Assembly (NCBI RefSeq): GCF_020382885.2
Contig: NC_058495.1
Location: 19,202,127 to 19,266,126 of the forward strand
Reading direction: 5' to 3'
From: Scatophagus argus
Lineage: Eukaryota > Chordata > Actinopteri > Scatophagidae
DNA length: 64,000 nucleotides
The notes under the pieces are model-generated. The model searched no databases, was not told where the DNA came from, and saw nothing but the letters and a program-made list of their open reading frames with translations. The position numbers and the translations under genes were made by a program. Positions 38,443-51,544 of this stretch are shown one piece after another. Position 1 is the first letter of the stretch, and each line of letters opens with the position of its first letter.

Positions 38443-41400
38443 GCTGTACAACAGGACACCTGCTGAGGATAAGTGGTCTTGTAGCTGTAGATGAATACAC
38501 GGAGCATGAAAGTTTCACTCAAAGCAGCACTGGTGCATCTTACAGGGCTGTGCATGTTACTGATTATTTCCTCTGCCAGCACATGAGATGGAAAACAAAT
38601 ACAAATGGAACACAGAATTCCCTACTGAATCTCACTTCCAGCTGGTTGTCTCTCTTTGGGACATGACTTTGACCTTCAAATGTGAAGAAGACTACTGCAG
38701 TGACATTATGTTTTCCTTTTTCAAGATTAGTATAAAGTGTTGAGTCTTGTGGACAATGTAAATGTAAATAAGAAATTCTTGATTTTTATGCATGGTCATG
38801 GACATGAAAACAGTATGCCTAATTTTTAGGAGACTGCCACGAGTGACACTGAAACAGCCATTTAACGGACAAACCCCGAGTGTGATCCCTCCCTGGCTCA
38901 TATCCACTGATCTATGAATGACACACAACAACAACAACAGAGACAGCATGGAGAGAGACTAACTAACGACTGTTAGACGGAGAGGATATTTTTAATAGGT
39001 AATAGGTCTTAACAGGTTTTAATACATCTGGACATGAGAGACTAACTCGCCTGTATGGCAGTTTTTTTGGTTCAGGTCAAATATAGCGAAAGCCACATCA
39101 CTTGATAACTGGACTTGGCTGCAGTGTTTTGACTACCGCTTGCATTCAGCTGTTGTTAAGTAACGTCAGTGCATTTCACAGATTATGTCTCAGCCCTCAC
39201 CCTGTGTTAACACAGCTGGGGCACGAGCAGGGTCAGGGGTCTGCTTCGCTCTGATTGGTTTATTGACCATGCGTCCAGTTTTTTAATTTTTTTTCTTTAA
39301 GCCCTTAATTATGACTGTCGTTAAAACTGCATCTATGCTTTCTATGCTGAAATCCAATTTTCATTTTTGTCCAAGTCATAAATATTGTGGCTCTCCGTTT
39401 CGTAATGGACTTCAGGGGCAGCTGGGAAAAGCGAGCAGGATGGCCTGAAATACAGAGAAACACAGACAGAGTGCTTTAAGTAAAAATAAGAGAGTAAAGT
39501 CAAGTAAAAACTCTTCAGGAGACTCATCTTTAATGTATGTCCAAAAAAAAAAAGAAACCTGAAAGATAACTTGCACACACACACACACACTGAGAGCGCA
39601 CATTTCCATTTCAGTCATTGGCCAGAATACACTTGGTATCGGGAAACAAATCCATTATAGAGACTGACTCTCCAAACAGCAAATGGGCAATTCAGGTTTG
39701 AGCAAAGCATCCAGGCTCTCACCGAGGACAGTTGTGTTGTCCTGTTACCTGAATTATTTATTGCCGAGCAGAAATATGGACCTGAAATAGCCAGTCGTTG
39801 GAAACCAAAGCTTGGGGAAGAAGCAGAGGAAAGAAAAGAGGGGAAAAACACAAAATAGAGAGAAGAGAAACAGCATGTGTTGCAACAGACAGACACTGAA
39901 CCGAAAGCCACTTGGTGTAAAATGATGAGGTTGCTCAACTGCAGAAGGAGGCAATTACAGGACAATTTACCCATCTGTGTGTGAACTGGTGGCAGCAAGA
40001 CAGAGAGATGATGATGATGCATTCACACACACACACACATGTAGCCACACTTCCTGTCCAGCAGGATTTGGTTTCCCTCCTTCATGTTCACAATCAAAGT
40101 CGTCCACAAGCAGAACGCGGCAAAGCAGAGACGGAGCTCAGACTCGAACGCTTTCATCAAGACTTCTCCCTTTTTCTCTTTGCTTTCCTCCACCTCCACA
40201 CTGTTGACACCACCTGCTCTCGTCTTCCTTACACTCCTCATCTCGCCTGCTGTGTCTCCCTAAAGTCTTTATTTGTCCCTCTGCACATCTCTCTTTATAG
40301 TTGTTTTGTTCTTCAAGATAAAAAAAAAATGTTTGAAGAAGAGCCAAGACAGAAACTGTGTGACACATCATGTGGATTGTATGAAAGGACAAGTCTGAAT
40401 TATCTGAATGCTGAGGAGAATATTGTTCCATTTGACAAAACTCTAAAGGACACAGTTCGTCTCACTGGTCTGTCCAACCGCCCACACAAGACAACTCCAG
40501 CATTAATATTCAAACAATGCATATGTGACGATAACTTTCATAATTGATATATCTTCCATTATTTTTAGATTAATCACTTACTCTAAAAAAATATCATAAA
40601 ATAGTGATAAATGCTGCTCACATTTCTTTTCCGCACCCGAGGAGATCACCACAAACTGCTCGACTTTATGGGTTTAACTGTTTAACTTAAGTGGAATTTA
40701 GGTGATTTCCCTTAAAATTTCTACTGAGAGGAAGATAAAACAATAATTCAGCAACTAATTGAATCCGACGCAGTGAGAGCCGAGTGCAAGAGGTTTGTGG
40801 CATTTTAAAGATATTTTCAGGCATGTTTGCCCCCTTGGCTGTTGGCACACGCAACAAACCACCAATGCAAAAAAAAACGCATATATACAGCATTCAAACA
40901 GGCTTTGATGTGCAGGATGCACGGAGAGATGTTTCCAGCGGGCTGCAGTGAGGACTCCCTCAGGAGCGTGGGAGAAACACACAGCCCCGGAGCTCGTAAC
41001 TGTGTCAAGCATATACTCCCACATGCGGCCCGCTGTTCCTTATAAAACCCAGATTCCTCTGCTAAATCGATATTTCCATACAACGCATGGAGCGGCGCGC
41101 TACTGCACGGACTGAAAGCACCCATCTGTGTATGATAAACACATAAAGTCGGCTATAATATGCATTAGAAACACCGGGTTTCTAGTTTGAAACGATGTTT
41201 TGTTTTTTGTTTTGTTTTTTAGTTCCACATCCACATGCGCTGCGTAAAAGTTCACCCGAGGCATTTTTAAAAGTTAAACTGGCGGTTTAAAGTCTGAAGT
41301 GCACCTTCCTAAGTGCACAATGGAAGAAATGTCTTTTCTTAATTGCCAGTTGAAGTTATTGCCGCATCGGATTGGTGGATTCTGCCTGCGTACAAACTGC

Positions 41401-41541
41401 GTGCCGAGCGGCTGCGCGCTTTTACACTAAAATGCATTTATCGAGTGAAAAGCTGCACGTACACAAAAAAAATGAGTTACTGCAGATTTATTTTTTTTTA
41501 AAAAAGATCATGTACTTTCTCTAACAAAACTGCAAGCTTAC

Positions 41542-41800
41542 CTCTCGTGTCGGCGCTCAGCGATCCATGTCCGCAGCCCGTGTGTTGATGGGAAGAGTCC
41601 GTCCTGATGTGTGGAGCAGACGAGCACATGCTCAGCTGCAGCAGCTCCACCAGGGGCCACCGACAGTAACACAGCTTAGTGAGACGGACAGACGGCTGCA
41701 CTGTCTGCGGCCAGAGCTCAGCCTCCTGCTGGATGACTTGAAGTGACTGAGTGAAGAAGGAGGAGGAGGAGGGACGTGTCAGAGCCGCCATCAAGGTCAC
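41542..41800 (-). other. Candidate untranslated first exon of the GPR22-type gene
   Basis: On the minus strand a GC-richer block ends in CGACACGAGAG followed by gtaagc, a good donor at 41541. The next minus-strand gene downstream with an unpaired acceptor is the GPR22-type receptor (acceptor at 30283), and mammalian GPR22 also has non-coding leader exons. The 5' limit is not visible. It could instead belong to a non-coding RNA; nothing proves the join. Confidence 0.35.
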
Positions 41801-41867
41801 TCACATTGAAAAGATTAAGACTCCAGACTTGGCTGTGATTGTGGTCTTTGTGAGTTAGAACTTTAGA

Positions 41868-41945
41868 GTAACATCATGTAACTATTCCCTCAAAATAACA
41901 CCTCCAAAATCATTTTGACGGTACGCTGACTTGTAATAACATCGA
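41868..41945 (+). repeat. Interspersed repeat fragment, copy 2
   Basis: Second copy of the element at 1885-1965: 'gagtaacatcatgtaactat', 'cattttgacggtacgctgac', 'ttgtaata'. Same orientation, moderately diverged. Confidence 0.5.
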
Positions 41946-43694
41946 CAAGGTGCAGTTGTCACCTCAGAAATAATCGTGAGGGGCTGAGAGTGCATTTAGA
42001 TAAATATCTTCACCTGCAAATTTACACTATCAGCCTTTTTCGATTTATTAGAACAAGCACGGAGCCGGAAGAAGAAAACCTGAGTTAACAAAGAAAAAAA
42101 AAAGAAAAGAAGAGAGATATTCGTTATCACTGACTGGGCTCATGCAACAATAAGACACCAGAGCAGATACAGGCATTGCCACACACTCACAGTGATGGCT
42201 CGGGGGGAATATTTTTGCATGATTCTTTACAATATTTTCAAAATCTTGCACAGGTCATCCGGTGCTGATCCAGACTCGTTTTCCTGCATATATGCGGAGA
42301 AAACAAACCAATGAGACAATCAGTTCCCCATTAAAACCACCTGCCAGTCGATGTAAGATGAATGACGGGCAGTTTCATCGATGTTGTGCTTTTTGTTAAT
42401 CAGAAGTGGTTCCCTTCACGGGTCACAGACTATGCAGTAAAGTTATAATTTTGAGCTCACGCGTCAAGGTCAACCCAGACAACATCCGCTGCTGATTGGA
42501 TATTTCCAGTTGGAGCATCTGCACACTGTCTGTGAAGAGAAAGAAAAATCAAACTACTTTGCCAAACAAGTGTGTTCAACAGATTGGAAACAAGCTGAGA
42601 CTGTAGAGACCAATCTGAAGGCAGACAACTGTATGGATACAGTTCGATGCACTTGAGCAGTGCTGTTTAAGAATACTATGAATCCTGACAAATGTAGATT
42701 AATTCAGAGAATGACAGTCGGCATGCACCACATAGCTCATTTCAGTGCAGACAAAGAAATGCCATATGACCAGTGTTCGCTGTTAAGTTGTATTTGCCTG
42801 TGGGCGAGCAAGCAGAGCTCATGCACTCACGAGATGTGATTAAACCGATTCAATGCCAGTACAGAACAATAAGAAAATGTGGTAATTATTCCATGATTTA
42901 TTGTTTCTTCCCATTTGAACAACACCCATATCCCCCATTGCATTAGCCAACAATAGATGAATATTGTGAGGGGTGTTAATTGTATTTCATGTAAACATGG
43001 ACTGAATCAAGAAATGACCACCATGTGGCCATTGTTTCTGTTTCTTCTGGTCATGATGTTTTCTGTAAGCAGAAAAGCAAGACAAAATTGAAGAAAAACC
43101 AGCAGATAATAAGTCAGCAGAGTGGAGCACAGTCATACTCTTGACCTACTGAATCTGTATCTCAGACATTTATTTTATTCAGGAGACATCAGAAAACCAA
43201 TGGACTTGCCAAAAAAAAAAACACAGGTGGACTAAACAGCTGTGAAGGCAGCTCAGTTCCAGTTTGTGTCCCAGTCACAGTGAAAGTGAACCAGTATACA
43301 AACACTAGTGTTTCCTGCAAGGACATGTCAAAACGTGTGCTGTGCAAACCAGTCCGTTTGGTTCAAATCTGTCCACAGCTTTTTTTCTTTGTTTTTCCTG
43401 CCTCCTTCCAAAACAAGACGGCAAAAGTGGTACTTCTGCCACCAGCTAAAGCCGTCATCCCGCTTTTCTCTTTCCCTCCCTCCATCTCCCTCTCCCTCTC
43501 CCTCTTCTCTCTCTCTCTCTCAGTATAATGGTTTGCTTCCGTGCAGCTGTTTGCTCTTCCTTCGTTCTCTTCCTCTGATTTTCTAAGACAGAGGCAGGCT
43601 GCAGCTGACAGGACAGCACAGGCCAGGGGACAATTAAGGAAGTGTGGAGGAGACAGCTGGACCTGTTGTCAATTACACTGATTCTGACCAGGAA

Positions 43695-43740
<46 letters not shown>

Positions 43741-44042
43741 TCACTTTAATGGGCTGATGCTGCACATATAAACCCACTTGCTGACCTGCTGCATGTAAAC
43801 ATAAATGGAGGAAAAAGAAAAAAAAAAGTGTTAAGTTTTATTTATTCATCTCCACAGGAAAAAGTTAGACGCAGTAGTGAGGAAAAGTGCTTTCTGAGAA
43901 ATAACTTCCACGTACAGATGGGGCAAAAATGATGTAACAGAGAAAGTGCGTGACTGTGAGCAAAGAGATGCAAACTCTACATCTGCATTGTGTCCTAAAT
44001 CTAAGACCAAAGTGTTTTTGTTCCTCCATCGTCATCCCATCA
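41946..44042. other. Gap between candidate receptor first exon and cidec
   Basis: No coding exon seen. It holds a CT-rich tract (about 43465-43520) and a CA run (43696-43734). Two overlapping minus-strand aataaa words (43837-43846) lie about 200 bases beyond the cidec stop and are good candidates for its poly-A signal. Confidence 0.5.
43696..43734. repeat. (CA)n microsatellite
   Basis: Uninterrupted CA run downstream of cidec. Confidence 0.9.
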
Positions 44043-46677
44043 TCAGTGGGATATCTTTCCCAGCAGCATGCTCTGCAGCTGCCTGATCCTGCTTTCCTGT
44101 GGCAGCATCAGGCTCTTCTCCGCTCGCTCCTCCTCCTCCTCCAGCAGCTGCTCGATGTAGCAGGAGGAGCCCAGCAAGATGTGGCCTGTGGCCTGCATGG
44201 AGAAGATGGTCCAACGCAGAGCCTCCCTGGAAGCGCAGCACAGAGAGAGAAAGAAAGAAAGAGCGTGAGGAACAGCAGAGGGATCCACAAAACACAGCAC
44301 ATTGGAGTAAGCTGGGACATACATACGTCTGTGAATATTATCAGGAAACAAATTGCCAATTCTTGAGTAATTGTCGCAGAAAATGAAACAGACAAGCGTG
44401 ACACGCTGACATCAGCTGACGGTAAAATAACTGACAGGAAATATTCACAACCTCAGATGATCATTTCTCAACATGAACTGCTTCTCCTAAAAGGGACATG
44501 AGAAACAAATCTCTTGCAGTGCATTGTGAGAGCAAAAGCCTCATATTTGACAAGTCTTTAAAATTTAATCCGCTCTGACTGACGTTCTGTGCCAAAGCCG
44601 AAAACCGGCAGATCTCAGCTGCGATGACATAACTCCTCCCAAATTTAATCTAGGTAAAATCTAGTCTTTTGTTTTTCTGCAGTCGGACCATTTCAACTCT
44701 GTCACCCACAGAGGTATTCACAGTAACGCACGAAATCAGAAATTACATGTTCGAGGTTGAGGTCGAGGTTGTGTCAGAACTGCAACCGGTGCTAGTATGA
44801 TAGAAAAGCAGCCGGTACGCAGTAGAACATGAATCAGAAAATAACTGAATAAATCAGAATTGTTAGTAGGTTGCTTTGCAAGAGTGATGATCCGCTGGGT
44901 CATTTATTCTTTAGAAATTAGAGATTACATTGGTCCAATTTTCACTTCTAACTGGATTAAACTCTAGGACTAGGAATCCAAATAGTGTCTTGGTGAGGTC
45001 ACCAGAGAAATGATTTGACCTGAAGAAAAAAAAAAAAAAAAAAAACATTATGCAATAATAATAAAAATATCAGAAGGTTTCGGGCTCTTTCACTCACTTC
45101 AGCATCTTTTTGGCAGCGTAACAGCGCAGGTCATAGGACACAGAATAAACACCATACAGGGTAGCTTTCACGTTCAGGCAGCCAATGAAATCCTTAGGGT
45201 TGTTCTTGTAGAGGTCAAAAGTCAGCTTGGCCACATCTGTTCGGTGTCGCGGCCTGCACTCGCTGAGCTGATTTCTGTAGGGGCTGTTCTGCGAAGCGAC
45301 AGGAAGAGAAACGGGTCAAAAAGGGTACGAAAACATCCCGCTGGGGTGTCTGCGGCCAGTAAAACAGTGAAACAGCTCCTGCCAGTGATGATGGGAAAGC
45401 CAAATGACAATGAAGCAAGGTCAGGTTGAGGTCACTTGAGTAAACATGTGTGGCGGGGGTGCAAATCCCTGCATCAATTTCTATGGAAATTAATAGCTTT
45501 TGGGTTAACATCATTTAAATTTGATGACACCTCTGGGTCTGATTAATATTCAAGCCCAGCCAATATGACGAAGGAAGAAACCAATCTCTGGTGTTCACCC
45601 TCCGCACAATAAGTGACACATTACTGCCCTTTTCAGTTTGAATGATCAAATATTTGCTGATTAAATTTCATTGAATAGTCAGTGTATTATTCCCTATCAT
45701 CCATATTCATGGCTGCTGCTTTAAAGAAACAGATATTTCCCCGTCTGCTCAGTCACGACATCAAATAATCACTGGCACAACACTGGCAACAAAGCACTGA
45801 ACACAAGCAGGTGATCAATATGCTAAGTGTCTCACTGTGCAATTTTAAAGCTGAAGCCACTGAGTAACAGCGCCACCCAGTGGTTGATGTGAAACGCTGT
45901 CATACTTGGTGAGGGGTCCACTTCTGGCCCTTTTCCAGGACCATAAGGACAGCGTTTTCAGGCAGCGTCTGGAAGAACTCCTCTGTGTCCACACCTGTGC
46001 CATCTTCATCCAGCACCAGGGCGCTGACACACGGTACACTCAACGAGTCGCTGACCTGAGAGAGCACATAACTCATCAGAGAAACAATTCAGATAAGGTC
46101 CATTACAGTGATAGCATCATTAGTCAGATAAACCTCAGACTTGTGAACTTTTACCAGCATGCGCTTCAAATGTGCATGAGCCTCACAGATGGTGAAGCAA
46201 TAAGTGAGTCACAGGCCAGTGTGTTCGTGGTCATTTTAATCCTCTGTGCACACCAGGATGCCTCCCCGCTTCCTCACTATATCTTTAGCCTTAATGTCAC
46301 ATAGTGCTCGTCATCATCATCCACCCTCAGCTACATCACAGGTCCTCCCGCAGCCTTCTTACCTTGCTTATCAAGTCTTCGAGTGTGTCTGCCATGATGC
46401 CCTTCTTCACATTGCGGTCGGCGTTCGTGACTCTGAAGGGCCTTGGCCGAGGAGCTCGACCCGACAGGAGCTGCTGGGTCATGGAAGCGCTGGCTGAGAC
46501 GCTGGCTGTCACACACCTGGAAAAATAAAATACATGTACACATATATATATATTTATGAGTTAATAATGTTAAACTGTCAACAGTGTTGATTAATACATC
46601 CAGCCAGCAGAGCAACGTTCTTACTTGGAGAGGGAAGACGGAGTCAAAAGGCTGAGGGACTTCATTGCATAATCCAT
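44043..46677 (-). CDS. cidec: CIDE-C, lipid-droplet fusion protein (FSP27)
   Basis: Five coding exons on the minus strand join in phase: 46625-46677, 46363-46516, 45906-46055, 45098-45288 and 44043-44226, all GT-AG, giving 243 aa (human CIDEC 238). The start MDYAMKSLSLL closely matches human MEYAMKSLSLL. The CIDE-N domain spans about residues 44-119 (RPFRVTNADRNVKKGIMADT, VLDEDGTGVDTEEFF, MVLEKGQKW). The CIDE-C domain follows at about 128-225 (DVAKLTFDLYKNNPKDFIGC, LNVKATLYGVYSVSYDLRCY, RWTIFSMQATGHILLGSSCY). The end is a glutamate-rich helix and LLGKISH. In mammals CIDEC concentrates at lipid-droplet contact sites, where CIDE-N oligomerises and CIDE-C binds lipid, moving triglyceride into larger droplets in fat cells. 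Start and CIDE-C sequence favour CIDEC over CIDEA or CIDEB. Confidence 0.95.
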
Positions 46678-47059
46678 CTGAGATCACCTCCACCTGCGAC
46701 TGGAAGGAGCACCAGTTTAGAGATTAGATTTCAGTGAAAGACAACACATCATCATCGTTAGCGAAGGGTAACATGACTGACAGACCTCACAGGATGAGAA
46801 GCTTTGAGTGAATTTTGCAGCTTGAAAATAAATCAACTTAACATTAAAAACAATAATGAAAATTTTAATACTGCAGGTCCTATTCAGTGCCAAGTCCCTC
46901 ATATGGATGTTTATTTATAAAATAACTCAGTTATCCAGCAAAGTACACACATTTCACAATAACAAAAAAAAAAGACACAAAAATTGACAACATAAAGAGT
47001 TGCAGTTGTAGAAAGGTGGCACTTCACCAGCTGCTGTCCTGACTGCCATTGCAGATTAC

Positions 47060-47200
47060 CTCTTTAGTGGTTGCTGTGTTCCTCAAGTGCTGCTCCGAAG
47101 TCTGTTTCCACCACTGAGCCTCTCTGATAAACGTACGCTTTCTTCTCTTGCTGCTTTTCCTTACACCACTTGGTCACTGAACTTTGTGCTGATGACTGTT
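47060..47200 (-). other. Possible untranslated first exon of cidec
   Basis: Minus-strand sequence ending AACCACTAAAGAG with donor gtaatctg lies about 390 bases before the cidec start codon, and a caataaa word sits upstream of it. The arrangement fits a short 5' untranslated exon, but neither the transcription start nor the matching acceptor before 46677 is certain. Confidence 0.25.
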
Positions 47201-49139
47201 GAGCCGGTTGCAGCTTTATTGAGTAATCCTCCATGAACACTCCCACTGACCCTCCCCTGTGAAAGCCCTGGGTCCCAGTTTGTCATCCACAGAAACATAA
47301 ATATCCTAAAGGGCCAGTTCACCCAAACAGCTAAAGTCACATTTTCCCCACTTTCCTCTAGCTGTATGTAGCCATGTAGTTCTGGATTTGTTTCTTTCAG
47401 CTTTGAATTATCATCATCATTACTTGACAGATTTCATTGAAACTACTTTTTGCTGAAGAAAGAGACCTCATGAAAACTTGCTGACAGTGTATTAATGTGG
47501 CCAACCAACAGATACTGCAAGGATATTAAAAGGCATTTAAATGATATTTTTAATGCTGAAGGTATTTGGGTGAATTGATCCTTTAAAGACAATGGAAAAG
47601 GCAGTTCAAAAGATGACCTTATGTTGTGACTAATAAAATATGAATGTGGATTCATGGCTCTTCAGGAGAGCCAATTTGTCATATTAGATCTTGTGGTCAA
47701 AATGTTTCTAACACAATCTCAGGTACAATCTTGACATCAAGCTAAAATGAAATAAGCACAGATAACACACAGGTGATCACTGCCGTGTTTTCTTCCTTTA
47801 GTACAATCAATAAAGATTTGTGAGTGCATTTGTGATAAAAAAAAAAAAAAGAATAAATAAAGGTGTTTGGGTGCTGTACACATTCTAAAATTCCTGTTAG
47901 TTCAAAAGGAAAAAAACGACAATATGCTGTTTTTTCATAAATCCCTACTGAGACTTCAACTGTCGAGACCATCTTGAGCTCTGTCTCTGTCACAGGTCGG
48001 GAAATATATGTCACAGAAGAGTTCCCAGATTACGTCACCGTTCAATGTTCACCACATGTTATCTCACACAATGGTGTGTTGGCTTATCCAGATCAGATCT
48101 GGACCTCCCAGTGTTTTTCATGTCATTTTGCACAGCGAAAGCTACAGATAGTCTGAGATCACTGGCAACAGAGCTCTTAACCAGGTACAATTTTAAATCA
48201 GAAGAAGTGGAGCCACAGCTAAAGGTGTCAAAAAGATTTCTCCCTTCCTGTTCAAGATGACCCTCAACTAGTAATTTTCCTTGTAAGAAAAAAGTCTTGT
48301 AAGAAAAAAGTAAGACATCTAAATGTTTTTCTTAGTGGTACTCCGTGCAACCTGACTTACACACCTGCTGCGAAACAAAGAGATACACCACAAGATATCC
48401 TGCCCCGCTTAAATAAGCTTTAGTCCAGATGAAATGCCAGAGAATAAAGACTTAAAATCACAGCAGCCATTCTGTCACACAATTCAAATGCCTCTGAATG
48501 CCTCTGAATGTACCTCAGGCTGACTGAGAGTATGAACGTTTACACAGACAAGTAAAACACACAGTCCTGACATTATGGCCAGGCATGCTGTCAGTGTACC
48601 GAACAGACCATAATCCTCTTTTCATGTTTAATGTGACCCTACTGAAATGGCCAACAAAGACTTTCTGTAAAGTAGAAAAGGGAACATCACAACTGGTGGA
48701 AAGTGAGCTGGAATTAAAATGTGGGATTTTTCAGAGGAGGACCGGAGCTTCTCATCATGACATACAAGCAGCTCAATAAAAAAGGTAGGTTTTATGTTGT
48801 TGTTGTTGTTTTTAAGATCAAATGCAGTATGTGGAGCATACAGACAGCTCTCAATATAGTAAAATCCGTTAAGACTGTAAAATAATTTGGTACAGTTAGA
48901 ATAGGTTCTGATTCAAAAGGATCTCTGAAGGATTTAAACGACAGACTGCAGTAACTTGTCATCTGATATGAAGAGTATTCGATAGCATAATGCTAAGTAA
49001 CAACAAAAATGCACTTGTCTCCATAAATGTGAATACCACCCGAGCAAAAAATTAAAACAAGTTAAAAAACACTTAGACAAAAAGAGCAAGGCAACAGTAG
49101 GTAAAACATTCAGACTTACTTATTCCTGCCGTAACGTGC

Positions 49140-49260
49140 CGCCACATGAGCCCCTCGCCGTCTCAGGGAAACAATTAACGACACCTGGATGAGACTGATT
49201 AACGGCTACAGTCCGCCATTTTGGCTCCGTTCGTTCCCTCTTTTCCCTCGCTGCTTCTCT
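49140..49260. promoter_or_regulatory. Promoter-like patch with YY1 word
   Basis: A GC-richer island within AT-rich DNA holds ccgccattttggctcc, matching the vertebrate YY1 core in reverse (AAAATGGCGG), plus several CpGs. No exon can be tied to it. It could be an alternative cidec promoter, a promoter for a non-coding RNA, or chance. Confidence 0.3.
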
Positions 49261-51166
49261 AGCATTTGCACAAAACGCAATCCAGAGAAGTGGACAGAAT
49301 GGAAATACTAGACGATATGAAGAGCTGTATTTTGATTTTTTCTAAAGAGTAATACAGTAAATTGCTGAAGACTTGTATTTTGGCAGTCTGCGAGTGAAAG
49401 AGAAACCACGAGGACATCATGTGGACAAACGACGAACTGCCTCAATTGGGTTCGTCAGTAAGCAGGAAAAGTTGTCCCTGTTCAAGAAAATTTCCTAAAT
49501 TACAATGTCGTGCATCTTTTACTTTACTAAAGTCGCACCATAAAAATATAACGCACAAAAAATATCAGCCTATGTGAGTTAAAGGATAGAAGTAGCCTTT
49601 TATTAACAAAATGTAGTACTTTGGATAAACTCAAAATGACTTGAGTCAGTTGCTCTTTGAAACAGAGCATAATGGAGTTCAGGTATAGAATAGAATAAAA
49701 TAAAAAATACACATCTGTAACTTACTTATCTACTTGAGTACCACTGGGATTGGAAACAGCTTGGGTCCAAGTTTATTTCCTGTATCCTGTAATGTTAGCA
49801 GCTGTAGCTGTCAAGGCCAATCTGTGAAGCTACTTAAAACCTGAACTGAAAAGGCTAAATAAAGACTCTGATTTCGCAGCAGACTGCGCTCATTACATAA
49901 AACAGAATAGCCTGCAGTTAAATGTTTATATGATGATGAGTGGAGTTTTACTTCATGCACATTTTTCTTTTCCTCACTTCCTCAGACTACAGGGATGTAG
50001 ATTGAGAAACAAATCTTTATTGTCTTTTGATTATACAGCTTGATTTCTGGTTTTTTAAAAAAAGGATAAGTTTCCTTTGTGGTTCATTACCTGCTGTAAC
50101 AGAAGGTTAGGCTTCCTGAAAAAGATTATTGTTTGAATAATCTTATGTCAGTATAAACAACACTGTGGGCAACAATCACATGTTAATGTCTGGATAAACG
50201 GGTCGGAGAGTTTCTTGCGATGCCCAGCTGTGACACCATAGTGAGCTTACTTATTAGCCGTGTTGGCTTTAACTGTTATAGGACTGAAGTCAGCACGGCT
50301 CCAAGTAAACTCCAGGTCATGACCAGCGTAGAACGGAAGAAATTCAAATGTAAATCAGATGAGCAGCTTATTTCACTCTGTTGCTTCACATTTCATGCTC
50401 ACTGCAGGAGCGTCGATGAATCATGCCACAGATATTAGTCTAATGTGCAGCAGATAATGCACCAGACTTAAAATAGCTGCTACTTGTTTGCCAAATTTAT
50501 CAAGTATTGGCAAACAAAGGCCGATAGAAAGGATCTGTTCTTCTCTCAGAGGTCAATATCCTGCCCACGTCTTTGTCCCCGTTATCACACATCAGACCCC
50601 TCTGTGGGTGACGCAGACTCATTTGGCTCAGACCCATTCATTTGCGCCTTATGGGTTGCTGATGCTTGTAATTACACGCGTGCCTGATGTCAATGCAGAG
50701 TGAAATGAATTAGACTTGAGAAAAATGTGTGAGTATCATATCGGATTTAATTGAACAACCTTTTTCTTTGAATTCAAGATTACGCATGCAAACACGAGAA
50801 ACAGATTCCAGAACCTGATCACAGTTTCTGGCCCATGGGTGAATCATCCTTGAGACAAAAGACCAGTTTCATCTTGCATTGTTTGCCTTTTCCTTTTGTT
50901 TAATGTTTTACATCATTCTTTCTAATTACTTCTGCTTCCGGAGTGTGTCGATGGTGTGGTTTGGACGTAGAATGAGATAATATTTAATACAAGTATAAAA
51001 GTACAGCAGATCTAGGCTCTACAGATACTGACTGCAATGACTGTTTTCACCTGAACTAAAACTGTTTCTAACCAGGTGCCAGTGCCAGAGTGTGAGTTAA
51101 CTCCTCTGTGAGGTGACATTTTGTCCATTGAGCTCCTGACTGCTCCCAGGGCTCCTCCCCCACTTC

Positions 51167-51544
51167 TTATTTCCTCTTGCCTATTCGTGCCATCAGTTCT
51201 GCGTTGGCTGCCGCCTTGGTTCTCATGTCCTGGTTCTTGGCCAGGTCTATGAGGACACTGAGGATGCTGGTGGGAACATCAAGGGACAGGGCAAAGCGGG
51301 ACCCCTGCTGGGCTCTCTTGGGCACCTGGGAGGCTGGGCGCGGTGCTCGTGCTCGCCGGAGCACAGTGTGGTGCTCGGGTCGGAGCAATAAGTTCAACAC
51401 ACCGCTGCGGTTTAGTATGTCAACAGCCAGCACGTCCCTCTGTGTGTCTCCATCAAGTTTGGCAAGAGCGGCATTGCTCCTCTGGCTCTGGACACACCAA
51501 GGCAGCAGCAGAGCCAGGCAGAAACACACAAGCACGCGCCTCAT
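51167..51544 (-). CDS. ucn2: Urocortin precursor (CRF-family neuropeptide)
   Basis: 125-aa precursor in one coding exon, as usual for CRF-family genes. Residues 1-20 form a signal peptide (MRRVLVCFCLALLLPWCVQS). A propeptide follows, with dibasic PKR just before the hormone. The mature region reads FALSLDVPTSILSVLIDLAK then NQDMRTKAAANAELMARI, 38 residues, ending in Gly-Lys-Arg-Lys, the signal for cleavage and C-terminal amidation. SLDVPT and AAANAELMARI are hallmark urocortin 2/3 residues. The peptide itself looks closest to urocortin 3, but the gene stands next to uqcrc1, as human UCN2 does, so I name it ucn2; a database may call it urocortin-3-like. In the family such peptides are secreted and prefer CRF receptor 2, affecting stress, feeding and heart function. 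The chosen ATG lies 14 bases after a clear acceptor (ctgcag before 51558) and opens the signal peptide. Confidence 0.9.
   Translation of the reverse strand: MRRVLVCFCLALLLPWCVQSQRSNAALAKLDGDTQRDVLAVDILNRSGVLNLLLRPEHHTVLRRARAPRPASQVPKRAQQGSRFALSLDVPTSILSVLIDLAKNQDMRTKAAANAELMARIGKRK

Larger units (their letters stand above)
30507..41541. other. 11-kb non-coding stretch, probable receptor intron 1
   Basis: No coding exon was recognised on either strand. It contains teleost repeat copies (36330-36520, 37610-37815), GT/CA tracts (34078-34112, 38415-38442) and AT-rich sequence. Near 41039-41048 lies a TATAAAA-like word in GC-richer sequence, which might mark a promoter. The interpretation as a single intron rests on the acceptor at 30283 and the donor at 41541. 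Confidence 0.4.
46678..51166. other. cidec upstream region up to the urocortin gene
   Basis: No further coding exon recognised. On the minus strand a segment near 47060-47200 ends in ACTAAAGAG followed by gtaatc and could be an untranslated first exon of cidec; a TATA-like caataaa lies just upstream (about 47213-47222). Around 49140-49260 is a GC-richer patch with a YY1-type word (described separately). The rest is AT-rich. Confidence 0.4.
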
